A stretch of 51,331 nt of DNA. Source: Nostoc favosum CHAB5714. Lineage in GTDB: Bacteria; Cyanobacteriota; Cyanobacteriia; Cyanobacteriales; Nostocaceae. The notes under the pieces were generated by a model. That model saw only the letters and a list, made by a program, of their open reading frames with translations, was not told the origin of the DNA and ran no database searches. Each line of letters begins with the position of its first letter. Positions within the stretch are counted from its first letter, which is position 1. The DNA lies in the NCBI RefSeq assembly GCF_020829495.1, contig NZ_JAIVFQ010000055.1:1-51331 (forward strand), written 5' to 3'. The position numbers and the translations under genes were made by a program. This document shows positions 33,856 to 42,612 of the stretch, one piece after another.

Positions 33856-34575
33856 ATGAGCGCAACACAGTCTAACAACCTGCCGCTTTGGGTACAGGAT
33901 CGGGATAAGGTGATAGCAGAAAGCACTGATGTCGAGTGGCGCTATCAGACACCGCCTGATTATTCCCGTTCCAAAGAGAATCTGGCTCAAGAAAGTACTT
34001 ATAATCACCTTGAAGGTACACTGGAAGCGATCGTGCAAAACTTGGTGCGAACCTTCGAGATGGAGGTATCCTTCAAAGTTAACCCGCAACAGTGGTTATC
34101 TATTGTGAATGACAAGTTTCGTGTAAGTACCAATGGCGGAGTCGAGTACACAGCAGCAGATTTATCAGCCCAAGGTACTTACAATTTATTTATGGCTGAT
34201 TCAGAACATTACAAGTCTTCAGAAGAAAGCTTTGAATCATCCGCAAAAGTCTTCCACACAACATTTCCCCAAGGATTTCCTTGGGAAGTGCTGGAAGTTT
34301 TCTCAGGGCCACCAAATGTCACATTCAAATGGCGGCATTGGGGACATTTTAAAGGAGAATACAAAGGCCATGCACCTACTGGAGAGACAGTAGAAATTAT
34401 CGGCATGAGCATTGCAAAAGTTACCGATGACTTGAAGGTTATTTCCTTGGAACACTACTTCGACAATAATCTGTTCTTGGAAAAGCTAACATCTGGTGGC
34501 AAACAGATAAATGCCCAAAAGCAGGGAAGTGCTTGTCCGTTCAGTTCTTGGTTCAAGAAATTGCACAAGAGTTAG
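33856..34575 (+). CDS. SnoaL-like / pathogen-related-protein-like protein
   Basis: The 239-residue soluble protein resembles plant 'pathogen-related' proteins and SnoaL-like NTF2-fold proteins. The strongest blocks are PLWVQDRDKVIAESTDVEWR at the N-terminus, VEYTAADLSAQGTYNLFM, and the C-terminal VTFKWRHWGHFKGEYKGHAP followed by KVTDDLKVISLEHYFDNNLFL. NTF2 folds bind small ligands or act as cyclases/isomerases; no catalytic set could be picked out here. There is no signal peptide. ycf54 follows on the same strand after a short gap, so the two may be co-transcribed, but a functional link to chlorophyll synthesis is only conjecture. Confidence 0.65.
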   Translation: MSATQSNNLPLWVQDRDKVIAESTDVEWRYQTPPDYSRSKENLAQESTYNHLEGTLEAIVQNLVRTFEMEVSFKVNPQQWLSIVNDKFRVSTNGGVEYTAADLSAQGTYNLFMADSEHYKSSEESFESSAKVFHTTFPQGFPWEVLEVFSGPPNVTFKWRHWGHFKGEYKGHAPTGETVEIIGMSIAKVTDDLKVISLEHYFDNNLFLEKLTSGGKQINAQKQGSACPFSSWFKKLHKS

Positions 34576-34640
34576 TGTTTAGGGGTACAGAGTGCAGCAC
34601 TGTGCCCTTAAATTATTCACATAGCAACCAAAGGATGAAA

Positions 34641-34970
34641 ATGCAAACATATTATTACGTTTTGGCTAGTCAAAAATTTCTTCTTGAAGAAGAACCGACA
34701 CACGAAGTTCTCAAAGAGCGCACTCGTCACTACCACGAACAAGAAAAACAAATAGATTTCTGGTTGGTTCCGCAACCAGCTTTCTTGGAAACACCGCAGT
34801 TTACAGAGCTAAAGGCGAAGTGTCCCCAACCAGCAGTAGCAATTATTTCTACTAATCCCCAATTTATTACTTGGTTAAAGCTGCGTTTAGAGTACGTCAG
34901 TACTGGTGAATTCCAGGCTCCTTCTGAGACAATACCAGATGCCTTGGCATCGTTAGCTGCCGTCTCTTAG
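34641..34970 (+). CDS. ycf54: Ycf54, subunit of the Mg-protoporphyrin monomethyl ester cyclase
   Basis: Ycf54 is required for assembly or stability of the oxygen-dependent Mg-protoporphyrin IX monomethyl ester cyclase, which makes the isocyclic ring of chlorophyll. The preferred ATG at 34641 has AAGGA at good spacing and gives 109 residues (MQTYYYVLASQKFLLEEEPT). The frame is open upstream to 34533, overlapping the preceding gene, but family length and N-terminus support the short form. Diagnostic blocks are TRHYHEQEKQIDFWLVPQPA and STNPQFITWLKLRLEYV. Complete. The product acts at the thylakoid or plasma membrane with the cyclase AcsF. Confidence 0.93.
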   Translation: MQTYYYVLASQKFLLEEEPTHEVLKERTRHYHEQEKQIDFWLVPQPAFLETPQFTELKAKCPQPAVAIISTNPQFITWLKLRLEYVSTGEFQAPSETIPDALASLAAVS

Positions 34971-35087
34971 GCATGGGGCATTGGGCATGGGGCATTGGGC
35001 ATTGGTTATTTATTATTCTCCTCTACTCCCCCTGCTGCCCCTGCTTCCTATTCCCCACTCCCCACTCCCCACTCCCTAATTTTATTT
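34970..35087. repeat. GGGCATT(G) and CCCCACTCC arrays
   Basis: Tandem GGGCATTGGGCATGG units at 34972-35006 and CCCCACTCC units at 35053-35078, between ycf54 and the next gene. Confidence 0.88.
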
Positions 35088-35205
35088 TTGAGTAAAAAAA
35101 TATATTTTTTGACACTCATTTTATCCCCATACTGAAGTAACTGGGTTTTCAGCTTTTTTCTTATAAAATCTTCTAAGACACCTTGATTTACATAATCTAA
35201 CTTTT

Positions 35206-35880
35206 GTGCATAGATTTCAGACTTTACCAAGTGTTTTAGGATTAGCGATGTCTACGATGAGCTTCGCTTACGCAGGGTTGATTGGTGGCATGAGTCCTGT
35301 TTTTGCCCAACAAGCTATTCCCCTTTGTCAACCACCAAATGCAGGTGAGTATCTTTTATTAGTAGTCAGTCCCACAGCAGATAATCAAAAGCAGTTGCGT
35401 AGTGCCTTACCGCCAGAACTGAAGACGATTAACTGCAAATATCTCAACGAAACTGTGACCCGGATAGGGGGCTTTAATAAAATTGATGATGCCAATCGAT
35501 GGGCAAGGTATGTCAGCAATATTGTTGGCTTGTCTGCTATCATCACCACTCGACCAACAACGCCAGATGTGCAGCCACAGCAACAGGCACCAATACAGCA
35601 ACCTCAGCAGACAGTTTATAATCCTCAAGCATTAGGAGAAGGTTATGCAGTTCTGGTAGATTATTACAACCGTCCAGAACTAGTAAATAGTGTGCAACAA
35701 GTAGTGGGAGGGAACGTAGGTTTTGTTTCTTATGGACAACGCCCTTACTTGTTGGCAGTTTATACGACTAACCAAACTGAAGCATATAATACCTTGCAGA
35801 AGCTGAACAATGGCGGTTTTGTTGCCAGCATAGTAGATAGTCGTAAGGTAATTCTGCTGCGCTCAACTGTACGGTTGTAA
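35206..35880 (+). CDS. Exported hypothetical protein with two SPOR-like halves
   Basis: The 224-residue protein starts at GTG 35206 (an ATG at 35248 is an alternative). An N-terminal signal peptide ends near VFAQQA (about residue 35). The mature protein has two similar segments, EYLLLVVSPTADNQKQLRS to VSNIVGLSAIITT and GYAVLVDYYNRPELVNSVQQ to VASIVDSRKVILL, separated by a Gln/Pro-rich linker (~118-140). The pattern of a strand followed by helix with 'N...A..L' resembles SPOR-type repeats that bind denuded peptidoglycan glycans, but I cannot confirm it. Periplasmic location is expected. It has its own promoter region, with repeats on both sides. Confidence 0.6.
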   Translation: MHRFQTLPSVLGLAMSTMSFAYAGLIGGMSPVFAQQAIPLCQPPNAGEYLLLVVSPTADNQKQLRSALPPELKTINCKYLNETVTRIGGFNKIDDANRWARYVSNIVGLSAIITTRPTTPDVQPQQQAPIQQPQQTVYNPQALGEGYAVLVDYYNRPELVNSVQQVVGGNVGFVSYGQRPYLLAVYTTNQTEAYNTLQKLNNGGFVASIVDSRKVILLRSTVRL

Positions 35881-35962
35881 TCATTAGTCATTAGTCATTA
35901 GTCATTAGTCATTGGTCATTAGTCATTCGTTAATAAACTGTAGACTGTAGACTGTAGACTAT
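35881..35962. repeat. TTAGTCA and GACTGTA arrays
   Basis: Seven to eight TCATTAG/TCATTCG units followed by three GTAGACT units between convergent genes. Confidence 0.9.
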
Positions 35963-35965
35963 TGA

Positions 35966-36421
35966 CTAATAAGCAGACCTAGCTAACCAATAGATCGTTA
36001 TGCCCAAAGCCGACCCAGCTATTACCTGAACTGGTGTATGTCCGAGTAATTCTTTGAGACGGTCTTGGCTAAAGTCTGGTTTTTCATGAAATAATTCATC
36101 AATCATTTGATTCAGGATACGAGCTTGCTTACCAGCCGCTTGGCGAACTCCGGCTGCATCATACATCACGATGATGGCAAAAATCATTGCAACGGCAAAA
36201 TCAGGAGATGCCCAACCGAGTGTTTGCCCTACACCGGCGGCTAGAGCTGTAACTAAAGCTGAATGGGCACTGGGCATACCTCCGGTTGTCACCAAAACAC
36301 GCACATTCAGTTTGCGATTTTTGACGATCTCGACTACGAGCTTTAGGGCTTGAGCAATTAAACAAGCTATCAAAGCAACCAGCAGCACCCGGTTGTCTAA
36401 AATGTTGCCTATGTCCTGCAT
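35966..36421 (-). CDS. Divergent PAP2 family membrane protein (DUF212)
   Basis: The 151-residue integral membrane protein belongs to the divergent PAP2 (DUF212) family, distant relatives of acid phosphatases acting on lipid phosphates. It has about four hydrophobic segments (LLVALIACLIAQALKLVVEI, FAVAMIFAIIVMYDAAGVR and others). Conserved blocks are TTGGMPSAHSALVTALAAG, which keeps the SxH-type phosphatase motif, and DAAGVRQAAGKQA. It lies downstream of crtE on the same strand (305 bp apart), so a role with polyprenyl phosphates is attractive but inferred from position. Substrate unknown. Confidence 0.85.
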   Translation of the reverse strand: MQDIGNILDNRVLLVALIACLIAQALKLVVEIVKNRKLNVRVLVTTGGMPSAHSALVTALAAGVGQTLGWASPDFAVAMIFAIIVMYDAAGVRQAAGKQARILNQMIDELFHEKPDFSQDRLKELLGHTPVQVIAGSALGITIYWLARSAY

Positions 36422-36726
36422 GGTATTTTGGTTAGGTTAGTAAATATTAGCAGCAGTTGTTGGTTGAGGAAACATCTAGATTCAACCCAAAATCCAAAAT
36501 TAACCTAGTACATCACGGTGGAAACAGACCAACTATTCAAATTCACCCAAAAGCGTACTTAATCAGCTTTTTGGATTTTGATATGAGTGAATTTTGAATT
36601 TCGCTGGGCGGTGTAGTATAGCATGGCGTAAATAAACCACCCATTCCAAATCAATGAAACGCTTGCGGTATAAGAATTACGAATTACGAATTACGAATTA
36701 CGAATTACGAATTACCTAAAGCGTTA
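36422..36726. other. Intergenic region with AATTACG array
   Basis: 305 bp between crtE and the PAP2 gene. Six AATTACG heptamers lie at 36672-36716, immediately after the crtE stop. The remainder shows no supported gene. Confidence 0.6.
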
Positions 36727-37659
36727 CTAGTTATTGCGGCTGATGATAAAATGAGCGATCGCTTGGAGTGATTTGGCTCTCTCTCCAAATGGTTCTAATT
36801 CCGCACAAGCTGCTTTAACTAACTCTTGGGCTTTTGAGCGAGATTCTTCAAGTCCCCAAAGGCTAGGATAGGTCACTTTCTGCGCTTTTTGGTCTTTACC
36901 CGCAGTTTTGCCTAATTGCTCTTGGGTAGAAGTGATATCCAGAATATCATCTATGATTTGGAATGCTAGCCCAATATTTTGAGCATAACGGGTCAGTCGT
37001 TGCACATCTTCAGATGATGCCCCAGCTATGATCCCGCCACAAACTACGCAAGCTTCCAAAAGCGCGGCTGTTTTGTGTTGATGGATGAAATTTAGCGTTT
37101 CTAGGGAAATATCTGATTTACCTTCCGACTCTAAATCGACAACTTGACCGCCGACCAAACCAGCTGCCCCCAGCGCCCGACCAAGACGGGCAATAACCTG
37201 CAAGACTAGCTCTCTGTTAACACTTTGGGGGGTTTGAATGGCAACAAACTCAAAAGCGAGAGCCAACAAGCCATCCCCAGCCAAAATCGCCACATCTTCG
37301 CCATAAACTTTATGATTCGTCAGCTTCCCACGACGATAATCGTCATTATCCATCGCCGGTAGGTCGTCATGAATCAACGACATTGTGTGCATCATCTCCA
37401 CAGCACAAGCCGTTGGCATGGCCATTTCGATGGTTCCACCAATCATTTCACAGGTAGCAAGGCAAAGAATGGGACGTACACGCTTGCCTCCAGCTAATAA
37501 CGAGTAGCGCATCGCCTCATAAATCTTTTCTGGATAAATGATGGGGATAGCCTGATCTAAAACAGTATCACAAAGCTTTTGGCGCTCTTTTAGATAAGCT
37601 GCTAAGTTAAACGTGGCTTCCTCTGGTGGTGTCTTTTGAACGTTATCAGTTGCTACCAT
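36727..37659 (-). CDS. crtE: Geranylgeranyl diphosphate synthase (CrtE)
   Basis: This trans-prenyltransferase elongates DMAPP/GPP/FPP with IPP to C20 geranylgeranyl diphosphate, precursor of carotenoids, the chlorophyll phytyl chain and quinones. The 310-residue product has GGKRVRPILCLATCE (IPP site), the first aspartate-rich motif DDLPAMDNDD starting at D98, the second motif DDILD around residue 237, and a lysine-containing QKVTYPSLWG near the C-terminus. The family size matches. It lies 160 bp downstream of folD on the same strand, separated by the 20-bp palindrome, and may share its transcript. Confidence 0.94.
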   Translation of the reverse strand: MVATDNVQKTPPEEATFNLAAYLKERQKLCDTVLDQAIPIIYPEKIYEAMRYSLLAGGKRVRPILCLATCEMIGGTIEMAMPTACAVEMMHTMSLIHDDLPAMDNDDYRRGKLTNHKVYGEDVAILAGDGLLALAFEFVAIQTPQSVNRELVLQVIARLGRALGAAGLVGGQVVDLESEGKSDISLETLNFIHQHKTAALLEACVVCGGIIAGASSEDVQRLTRYAQNIGLAFQIIDDILDITSTQEQLGKTAGKDQKAQKVTYPSLWGLEESRSKAQELVKAACAELEPFGERAKSLQAIAHFIISRNN

Positions 37660-37745
37660 TCTTAAATTCCTGACATTTTGGGATTTTTGTCTTATACGTC
37701 ACAATTTTAAGGTGCTATGGCGCTGAAAAAATGAAGAATTAGGAG

Positions 37746-37765
37746 AGACGCGATTAATCGCGTCT
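37746..37765. repeat. 20-bp perfect palindrome, copy 2
   Basis: AGACGCGATTAATCGCGTCT, identical to 8439-8458 with similar immediate flanks (GGAG on the left, GTACA on the right). Lies between folD and crtE, next to a TTAACTC repeat. Confidence 0.8.
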
Positions 37766-37819
37766 GTACAGGAATTAGGATTAATAACTCTTAACTTTTA
37801 ACTCATCATTCCTCACTCC

Positions 37820-38707
37820 TCACTCTTTTTCTTCTCTTGCCGCCTTGGAATAGCTGGCAAATGTATTTTGCAACAATACAGCGACAGTCATAGGGCCAAC
37901 ACCACCAGGAACGGGGGTGATAAATTCTGCTACAGCAGATGTTGATTCAAAGTGGACATCGCCGATTAAGCGACTTTTGCCACTAGCATCAGTGACACGA
38001 TTCATTCCCACATCTACCACAACAGCGCCCGGTTTTACCATGTCAGCAGTGATCAGTCCGGGACGACCTACTGCTGCAATTAGAATATCAGCATTTTGGG
38101 TGATGGTTTTGAGGTCATGCGATCGCGAGTGAGCGATCGTGACTGTGGCATCAGCTTCTAGTAGCATCAGTGCCATTGGCTTACCCACCAAAATACTGCG
38201 TCCCACCACTACTGCCTGTTTTCCCTGCAAAGGAATCTCATATTCTTCTAAAAGCCGCATCACACCCGCTGGGGTGCAGCTGCGTAAACCGCTTTCTCCC
38301 CGTACTAGTCGCCCCAAGTTAACTGGGTGCAGTCCATCAGCATCTTTATCGGGATCAATTTGATGTAGCAGAGCCACAGCATCCAAGTGGTTAGGTAAGG
38401 GCAGCTGCACAAGAATTCCATCCACCCGTTCATCGTGGTTTAGTGCAGCTATGACCTCTTCTAACTCTTCAAAGGTAGTTTGGGCGGGAAAATGCTTACC
38501 AAAAGAGGCGATCCCAACTTTAGCGCAAGCTTTTTCTTTATTACGAACATAAGCTGCTGAGGCTGGATTATCGCCAACCATCAGCACTGCTAAACCAGGC
38601 GATCGCCCAATTTTTGGTTGTAATTGTGTAATGGCAACAGAAAGTTCTTGCTGAATTTTTGCAGCTATTGTTTTACCATCAAGGAGTTTGGCAGTTTTTG
38701 TTTCCAT
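37820..38707 (-). CDS. folD: Methylenetetrahydrofolate dehydrogenase / cyclohydrolase (FolD)
   Basis: This bifunctional enzyme oxidises 5,10-methylene-THF to methenyl-THF with NADP and hydrolyses it to 10-formyl-THF, feeding purine and formyl-methionine synthesis. The 295-residue product has the catalytic Y53 and K57 in SAAYVRNKEKAC, the DGILVQLPLP block, PCTPAGVM-like RSCTPAGVMRLLEEY, the nucleotide-binding VVGRSILVGKPMALML, and the C-terminal ITPVPGGVGPMTVAVLLQNT. Complete and of standard length. It is the first gene of a minus-strand set with crtE. Confidence 0.97.
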   Translation of the reverse strand: METKTAKLLDGKTIAAKIQQELSVAITQLQPKIGRSPGLAVLMVGDNPASAAYVRNKEKACAKVGIASFGKHFPAQTTFEELEEVIAALNHDERVDGILVQLPLPNHLDAVALLHQIDPDKDADGLHPVNLGRLVRGESGLRSCTPAGVMRLLEEYEIPLQGKQAVVVGRSILVGKPMALMLLEADATVTIAHSRSHDLKTITQNADILIAAVGRPGLITADMVKPGAVVVDVGMNRVTDASGKSRLIGDVHFESTSAVAEFITPVPGGVGPMTVAVLLQNTFASYSKAAREEKE

Positions 38708-39020
38708 GAGAATTCCCAGCTATATTCGCCTTTTGTCAAAACACTTGCAACAAGTCTTTCCCCCTGCCCCCTGCCTCTTAATTGGTGTCGTAGCGTTTTT
38801 CTCACAGTGAATCCATAATCTTTATTTTCTCAGATTAATGGCGTTATCTGAAGAATAAAGAATTAAGGATGAAATTCAGAACATTTTTTGCTCAGTTAAG
38901 AGTGTGTTTCTGAAAGTGGAGAGAATAGTATAGATGGGAACAGACCTGATGAAACTGGCGACAAAGCAAGCAGTGAAGCAAAAATTTGCTCAATCGGTGG
39001 CTTTCATGCAACAAACGAGA

Positions 39021-39539
39021 ATGTCCCTTTCGTTCTTAGACCTCTTGCAAAAGTCCCCAATACCCCACCCCCAACCCCTCCCCTTAGCAAGGGGAGGAGA
39101 GACAAAGCGTAGCTTTGGCTCTTTGGGGTTCTTATTTTTGATTTATGCAAGAGGTCTCTTGTACGGGCACAGTATTGTTCCCTACCGCCTGGGGTTGATT
39201 TTTTTATTGGTGGTGGGACTTTGTAGCTGTGGTAGTTTAACCTCGTCTGGTTTGAATGGGACTAATTTTACAATTGGTACTAATGTCACTCCAATTCGAG
39301 AAATTAAACCAGAACAAGACAATAAGGCTACAGTTTACATCCAAGGTAAGGTGGAAAAGAAAGCTCCTTTGATGAAGCAGTGGGCTTATCAAATTAGTGA
39401 CTCGACTGGCAAAATTTGGGTTGTCACCAATCAAAAGAATCTAGGCGAGGGGGCACAAGTGGTTATTAAAGGTAAAATTCGCTACCGAAGTATCCCCTTA
39501 GCTGGTAAAGAATTGGGGGAAGTTTATCTAGAAGAATAA
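39021..39539 (+). CDS. OB-fold-like lipoprotein with in-frame MITE in the signal region
   Basis: The C-terminal ~105 residues (ATVYIQGKVEKKAPLMK to LGEVYLEE) look like a small OB-fold domain. In front lies a lipoprotein-type signal (LGLIFLLVVGLCSCGS), with lipidation expected on the second cysteine. A 120-bp MITE plus a 3-bp target copy (39038-39160) interrupts the signal region without shifting the frame, adding 41 codons between MSLSFL and LYGHSIVPYR. Before insertion the ATG at 39021 would have given a normal ~28-residue signal peptide. The present start is uncertain: ATG 39021, the further upstream ATG 38934, or TTG 39159 inside the target copy, which would restore a functional-length signal. 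Function unknown; exported to the membrane. Confidence 0.65.
   Translation: MSLSFLDLLQKSPIPHPQPLPLARGGETKRSFGSLGFLFLIYARGLLYGHSIVPYRLGLIFLLVVGLCSCGSLTSSGLNGTNFTIGTNVTPIREIKPEQDNKATVYIQGKVEKKAPLMKQWAYQISDSTGKIWVVTNQKNLGEGAQVVIKGKIRYRSIPLAGKELGEVYLEE
39038..39157. mobile_element. 120-bp MITE (AGACCTCTTGCA family), copy 1
   Basis: Ends AGACCTCTTGCAAAAG and, on the opposite strand, AGACCTCTTGCATAAATC. Between them is the GC-rich hairpin ACCCCTCCCC ... GGGGAGG. CTT precedes the left end (39035-39037) and follows the right end (39158-39160): a 3-bp target duplication. A relative with the same ends is at 42086-42766 and has ATT on both sides. Confidence 0.87.
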
Positions 39540-39559
39540 TTAGCAATTAAAAATAAGAC

Positions 39560-39997
39560 ATGAACAATCAACCGATACATGTAGCGATCGCAATTCTCTA
39601 CCAAAAAAACAAGTTTCTTATGCAACTGCGAGATAACATCCCCGGTATTCTCTACCCTGGTTACTGGGCGCTATTTGGCGGTCATATCGAACCTGGGGAA
39701 ACGCCAGAGGTAACACTGAAGCGAGAAATTTTAGAAGAAATCGGCTATACTATACCACCCTTTGTTGAATTTGGGTGTTATCCCGACGAAAGAGTTGTTC
39801 GTCATGTCTTTCATGCACCACTCTCGGTGGAATTAAATCAACTGGTTTTGAATGAAGGCTGGGATATGGGATTATTGACCACAGAAAATATTTACCAAGG
39901 TAGCTGTTATTCCCAAAACGCTAGAGAAGTGCGACCTTTGGGGAATGTGCATCAAAAAATTATGTTGGATTTTATTCAGACAAACCAACAAACCTAG
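39560..39997 (+). CDS. NUDIX hydrolase
   Basis: The 145-residue protein has a complete Nudix box, GGHIEPGETPEVTLKREILE followed by EIGY, matching GX5EX7REUXEEXGU. Such enzymes hydrolyse nucleoside diphosphates linked to another moiety. The N-terminal IHVAIAILYQKNKFLMQLRD strand is like that of MutT/8-oxo-dGTPase-type members, but specificity cannot be set from sequence alone. It starts 20 bp after the lipoprotein gene on the same strand, so co-transcription is likely. Cytosolic and complete. Confidence 0.88.
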   Translation: MNNQPIHVAIAILYQKNKFLMQLRDNIPGILYPGYWALFGGHIEPGETPEVTLKREILEEIGYTIPPFVEFGCYPDERVVRHVFHAPLSVELNQLVLNEGWDMGLLTTENIYQGSCYSQNAREVRPLGNVHQKIMLDFIQTNQQT

Positions 39998-40208
39998 TGC
40001 CGCAAGGCAGAAGTCACGCATTCAAAAGTATTATCGAATAAGCTTTTTAGGGATTTTAAATGGTTGCTCTATTTACTTCGTTCTGTACTAGTTTATCCCT
40101 GCTTGCGTATATTGCAATTGCAGCATGATCTCCTAAATGATTATATGCTTTTTCATAAATCAAAATCGAAGCCAAAATAAAGTTAGAACTCTTGTGGAGT
40201 GATCACTA

Positions 40209-41312
40209 ATGCAATCAGCAAATAAACTACCGCGATGGTTAACTATAGGATTGGCATTTCCGATTATTATTCTCAATGGCTGGCTATTGCTCCAGGTTGT
40301 ACAGTATTTTCAACCCTTGGTCAGCATTATCGCCGCCGCCATCCTACTAGCTTTTGTCTTGAACTATCCAATCCAGTTTCTTCAGGAACAAGGGGTAAAA
40401 CGCAACCTGGCGATCGCAGGGGTGTTACTTTTGACTCTAGTGGTTTTAGTGGCTTTAGGCATCACCTTGGTTCCCCTGATTATCCAACAGCTCGTTGAGC
40501 TAGCTAATATATTGCCCAGTTGGATTGATTCTGGGACTCAACAGTTGCAAACTTTCCAAGATTGGGCGTTAAGCCAACAACAACTTCCGATTAATTTAAG
40601 TGGTTTATTTACCCAAGTTCTTGAGCGATTATCTAACCAGCTTCAGTCCTTCACTGGTAGAATTCTTGGTTTTGCTGTCGATACCATTGGTATTGTGCTG
40701 AACGTGCTGCTGGCGGTAGTACTGACTATCTACCTAATATTGAACGGTGAACGTCTTTGGGACGGAGTTTTTCAGTGGCTTCCCCCTAGTATTGGGTTAA
40801 GAGTGCGGGAATTACTCCGAGAGGATTTCCACAATTACTTCATCGGTCAAGCAACATTAGGAGCTGTCTTAGGGGTGACAATTACACTGGCGTTTTTGGC
40901 GCTGCAAGTTCCCTTAGCTCTACTTTTTGGCATTGGTATTGGTTTATTTTCTCTCTTCCCCTTTGGTACAGGAGTAGGTATCGCTATAGTAAGTTTGTTG
41001 GTAGCGCTGCAAAACTTTTGGTTAGGAGTTGAAGTCTTAGGTGTAGCTGTTGCGATCGACCAAGTTAATTCTAATTTTATAGCACCGAGAATTCTCGGCA
41101 ATTTGACTGGGCTAAATCCCGTGTGGGTAGTAATTTCTTTGCTGTTGGGGGCAAAGTTGGGAGGAGTTCTGGGTTTGTTAATTGCGATTCCTATTGCCAG
41201 TTTTATCAAAGATATAACAGATAGCTGGCGGGCTGGAGAGTTTAACAAGATAGATGATATCGTGGCAGAACCTATAAAGATTACAAGTGAGACAGCAGGA
41301 ACTTATAGTTAA
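40209..41312 (+). CDS. AI-2E family transporter (UPF0118)
   Basis: The 367-residue integral membrane protein has about seven to eight hydrophobic helices (LTIGLAFPIIILNGWLLLQV, AIAGVLLLTLVVLVALGITL and so on). A central soluble loop is of the family type (QQLQTFQDWALSQQQLPINL), and the conserved C-terminal region contains LFPFGTGVGIAIVSLLVALQ, VNSNFIAPRILGNLTGLNPV and LLGAKLGGVLGLLIAIPIAS. Members range from autoinducer-2 exporters to Na+/H+ antiporters; cyanobacterial substrates are unknown. The start ATG at 40209 follows GTGGAGTGATCACTA with GGAGTG as Shine-Dalgarno. Complete and monocistronic. Confidence 0.9.
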   Translation: MQSANKLPRWLTIGLAFPIIILNGWLLLQVVQYFQPLVSIIAAAILLAFVLNYPIQFLQEQGVKRNLAIAGVLLLTLVVLVALGITLVPLIIQQLVELANILPSWIDSGTQQLQTFQDWALSQQQLPINLSGLFTQVLERLSNQLQSFTGRILGFAVDTIGIVLNVLLAVVLTIYLILNGERLWDGVFQWLPPSIGLRVRELLREDFHNYFIGQATLGAVLGVTITLAFLALQVPLALLFGIGIGLFSLFPFGTGVGIAIVSLLVALQNFWLGVEVLGVAVAIDQVNSNFIAPRILGNLTGLNPVWVVISLLLGAKLGGVLGLLIAIPIASFIKDITDSWRAGEFNKIDDIVAEPIKITSETAGTYS

Positions 41313-41574
41313 AAATAAATATGTAAGTTAAGGGGAATTGACAATATTGACTATCCTTTGCTTATTGCTTGTTTTTTACTCTAAAGTTTTACGGTAAGCT
41401 CTCCTGAATTTGTTAAGAATTAAGTGGATCGGTAATTTTAATAATAAACTCAGTCCCTTCGCCAAAAGCCGATATGCATTGCAGTTGACCAAATAATTAC
41501 TAATTCGTAATGACGCTCGTTCCTCGCTACCGCTACGCTAACGTAATTCGTAATTAAAGGTACAGAGCAACTAA

Positions 41575-41719
41575 TATCATGTCCGGATAAATAGTTATGA
41601 TTCCCACAGTCATTGCACCCCACCCCCAACCCCTCCCCGCTTGCGGGGAGGGGAGACAAAGCATAGCTTTGGCGGGGTGGGGTTCTTCGGGTTTAATAAG
41701 TAATCAAGCGGACATGATA
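41575..41719. mobile_element. 145-bp MITE, TATCATGTCCG family, copy 2
   Basis: Inverted relative to 1871-2013. Ends TATCATGTCCG / CGGACATGATA, flanked by TAA on each side. The interior hairpin CCCCACCCCCAACCCCTCCC...GGGGTGGGG is conserved. Located in the gap downstream of the AI-2E transporter gene. Confidence 0.82.
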
Positions 41720-42211
41720 TAACTAAAGTTTATGGAGACAAATAAATTTATTACTTATTTTAGAGCAAGCGACTTCAGTCGTGAGGTAATAATTACGAAT
41801 TACGAATTATAAATTACGAATTATTTTGACCACCGTGTTTTTCTACAACAATTTGATAGCTGATAGATAGACCTAATCCAGTTCATTTGCCAACTGGTTT
41901 AGTGCTGAAAAAGGGGTCAAACAATTGGTTTTGGTAAGTTTGTGGAATTCCCGAGCCACTCGAGACGATAAAAATTTATTGAGGAAAGAATGATTTCCTT
42001 GACTCGCTTAGTGCAACCTCACAAGTAATCGGGATAAGTTAATTTATAATAATTGTAATTTTAAATAAAGTTTTAGTTTTTTATTAGACCTCTTGTAAAA
42101 GTTCCTAACACCCTACCCCCAACCCCTCCCCTTAGCATCCTACGGTGTACACACAAGTATGACCAGCATAGGTTTCAATTCTAGTAGTTTCGTAGGGTGC
42201 GTTATGGACAC

Positions 42212-42612
42212 GCCGAAATAACAAATGCGTTCGCCGAAATAACAAATGCGTTCGCCGAAATAACAAATGCGTTCGCCGAAGTAACAAATGCGTTCGCCGA
42301 AGTAACAAATGCGGTCGCCGAAATAACAAATGCGGTCGCCGAAGTAACAAATGCGGTCGCCGAAGTAACAAATGCGGTCGCCGAAGTAACAAATGCGGTC
42401 GCCGAAATAACAAATGCGGTCGCCGAAATAATAAATGCGGTCGCCGAAATAATAAATGCGTTCGCCGATATAACACAATACGGTTCAGTTAAGGCTTAAA
42501 TATTAGTCAAAGTCAATTTTTTTAACGAACCGCAAAGGACGCAAAGAACGCAAAGGAAGAGAAGAAAGAAATGCTTAACTGAACTGTATTGCGATATAAC
42601 AAATGCGTTCGC
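42212..42612. repeat. 21-bp tandem array, 13 units, interrupted once
   Basis: Twelve uninterrupted units of GCCGAAATAACAAATGCG(G/T)TC cover 42212-42463. The 13th begins at 42464, is broken by the 116-bp MITE, and resumes at 42592. Variation is confined to a few positions (AAATAA/AAGTAA, GTTC/GGTC). All frames are open because the period is a multiple of three. No spacers, so not CRISPR. Confidence 0.93.
42476..42591. mobile_element. 116-bp MITE with 10-bp target duplication, copy 2
   Basis: Inverted copy of 7464-7579, also exactly 116 bp. Perfect direct repeats CGATATAACA at 42466-42475 and 42592-42601 flank it. Deleting the element and one duplicate restores a continuous 21-bp array unit. 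Confidence 0.92.

Noticed and set aside
42132..42499. Three overlapping repetitive frames (RRPHLLF, FGDRICY, VAEITNA types)
   Set aside because: All translate the same 21-bp array in different frames; none has independent support.
42212..42612. CRISPR array
   Set aside because: Units are contiguous with no unique spacers, and no cas genes are nearby. The same holds for the arrays at 12478 and 50115.
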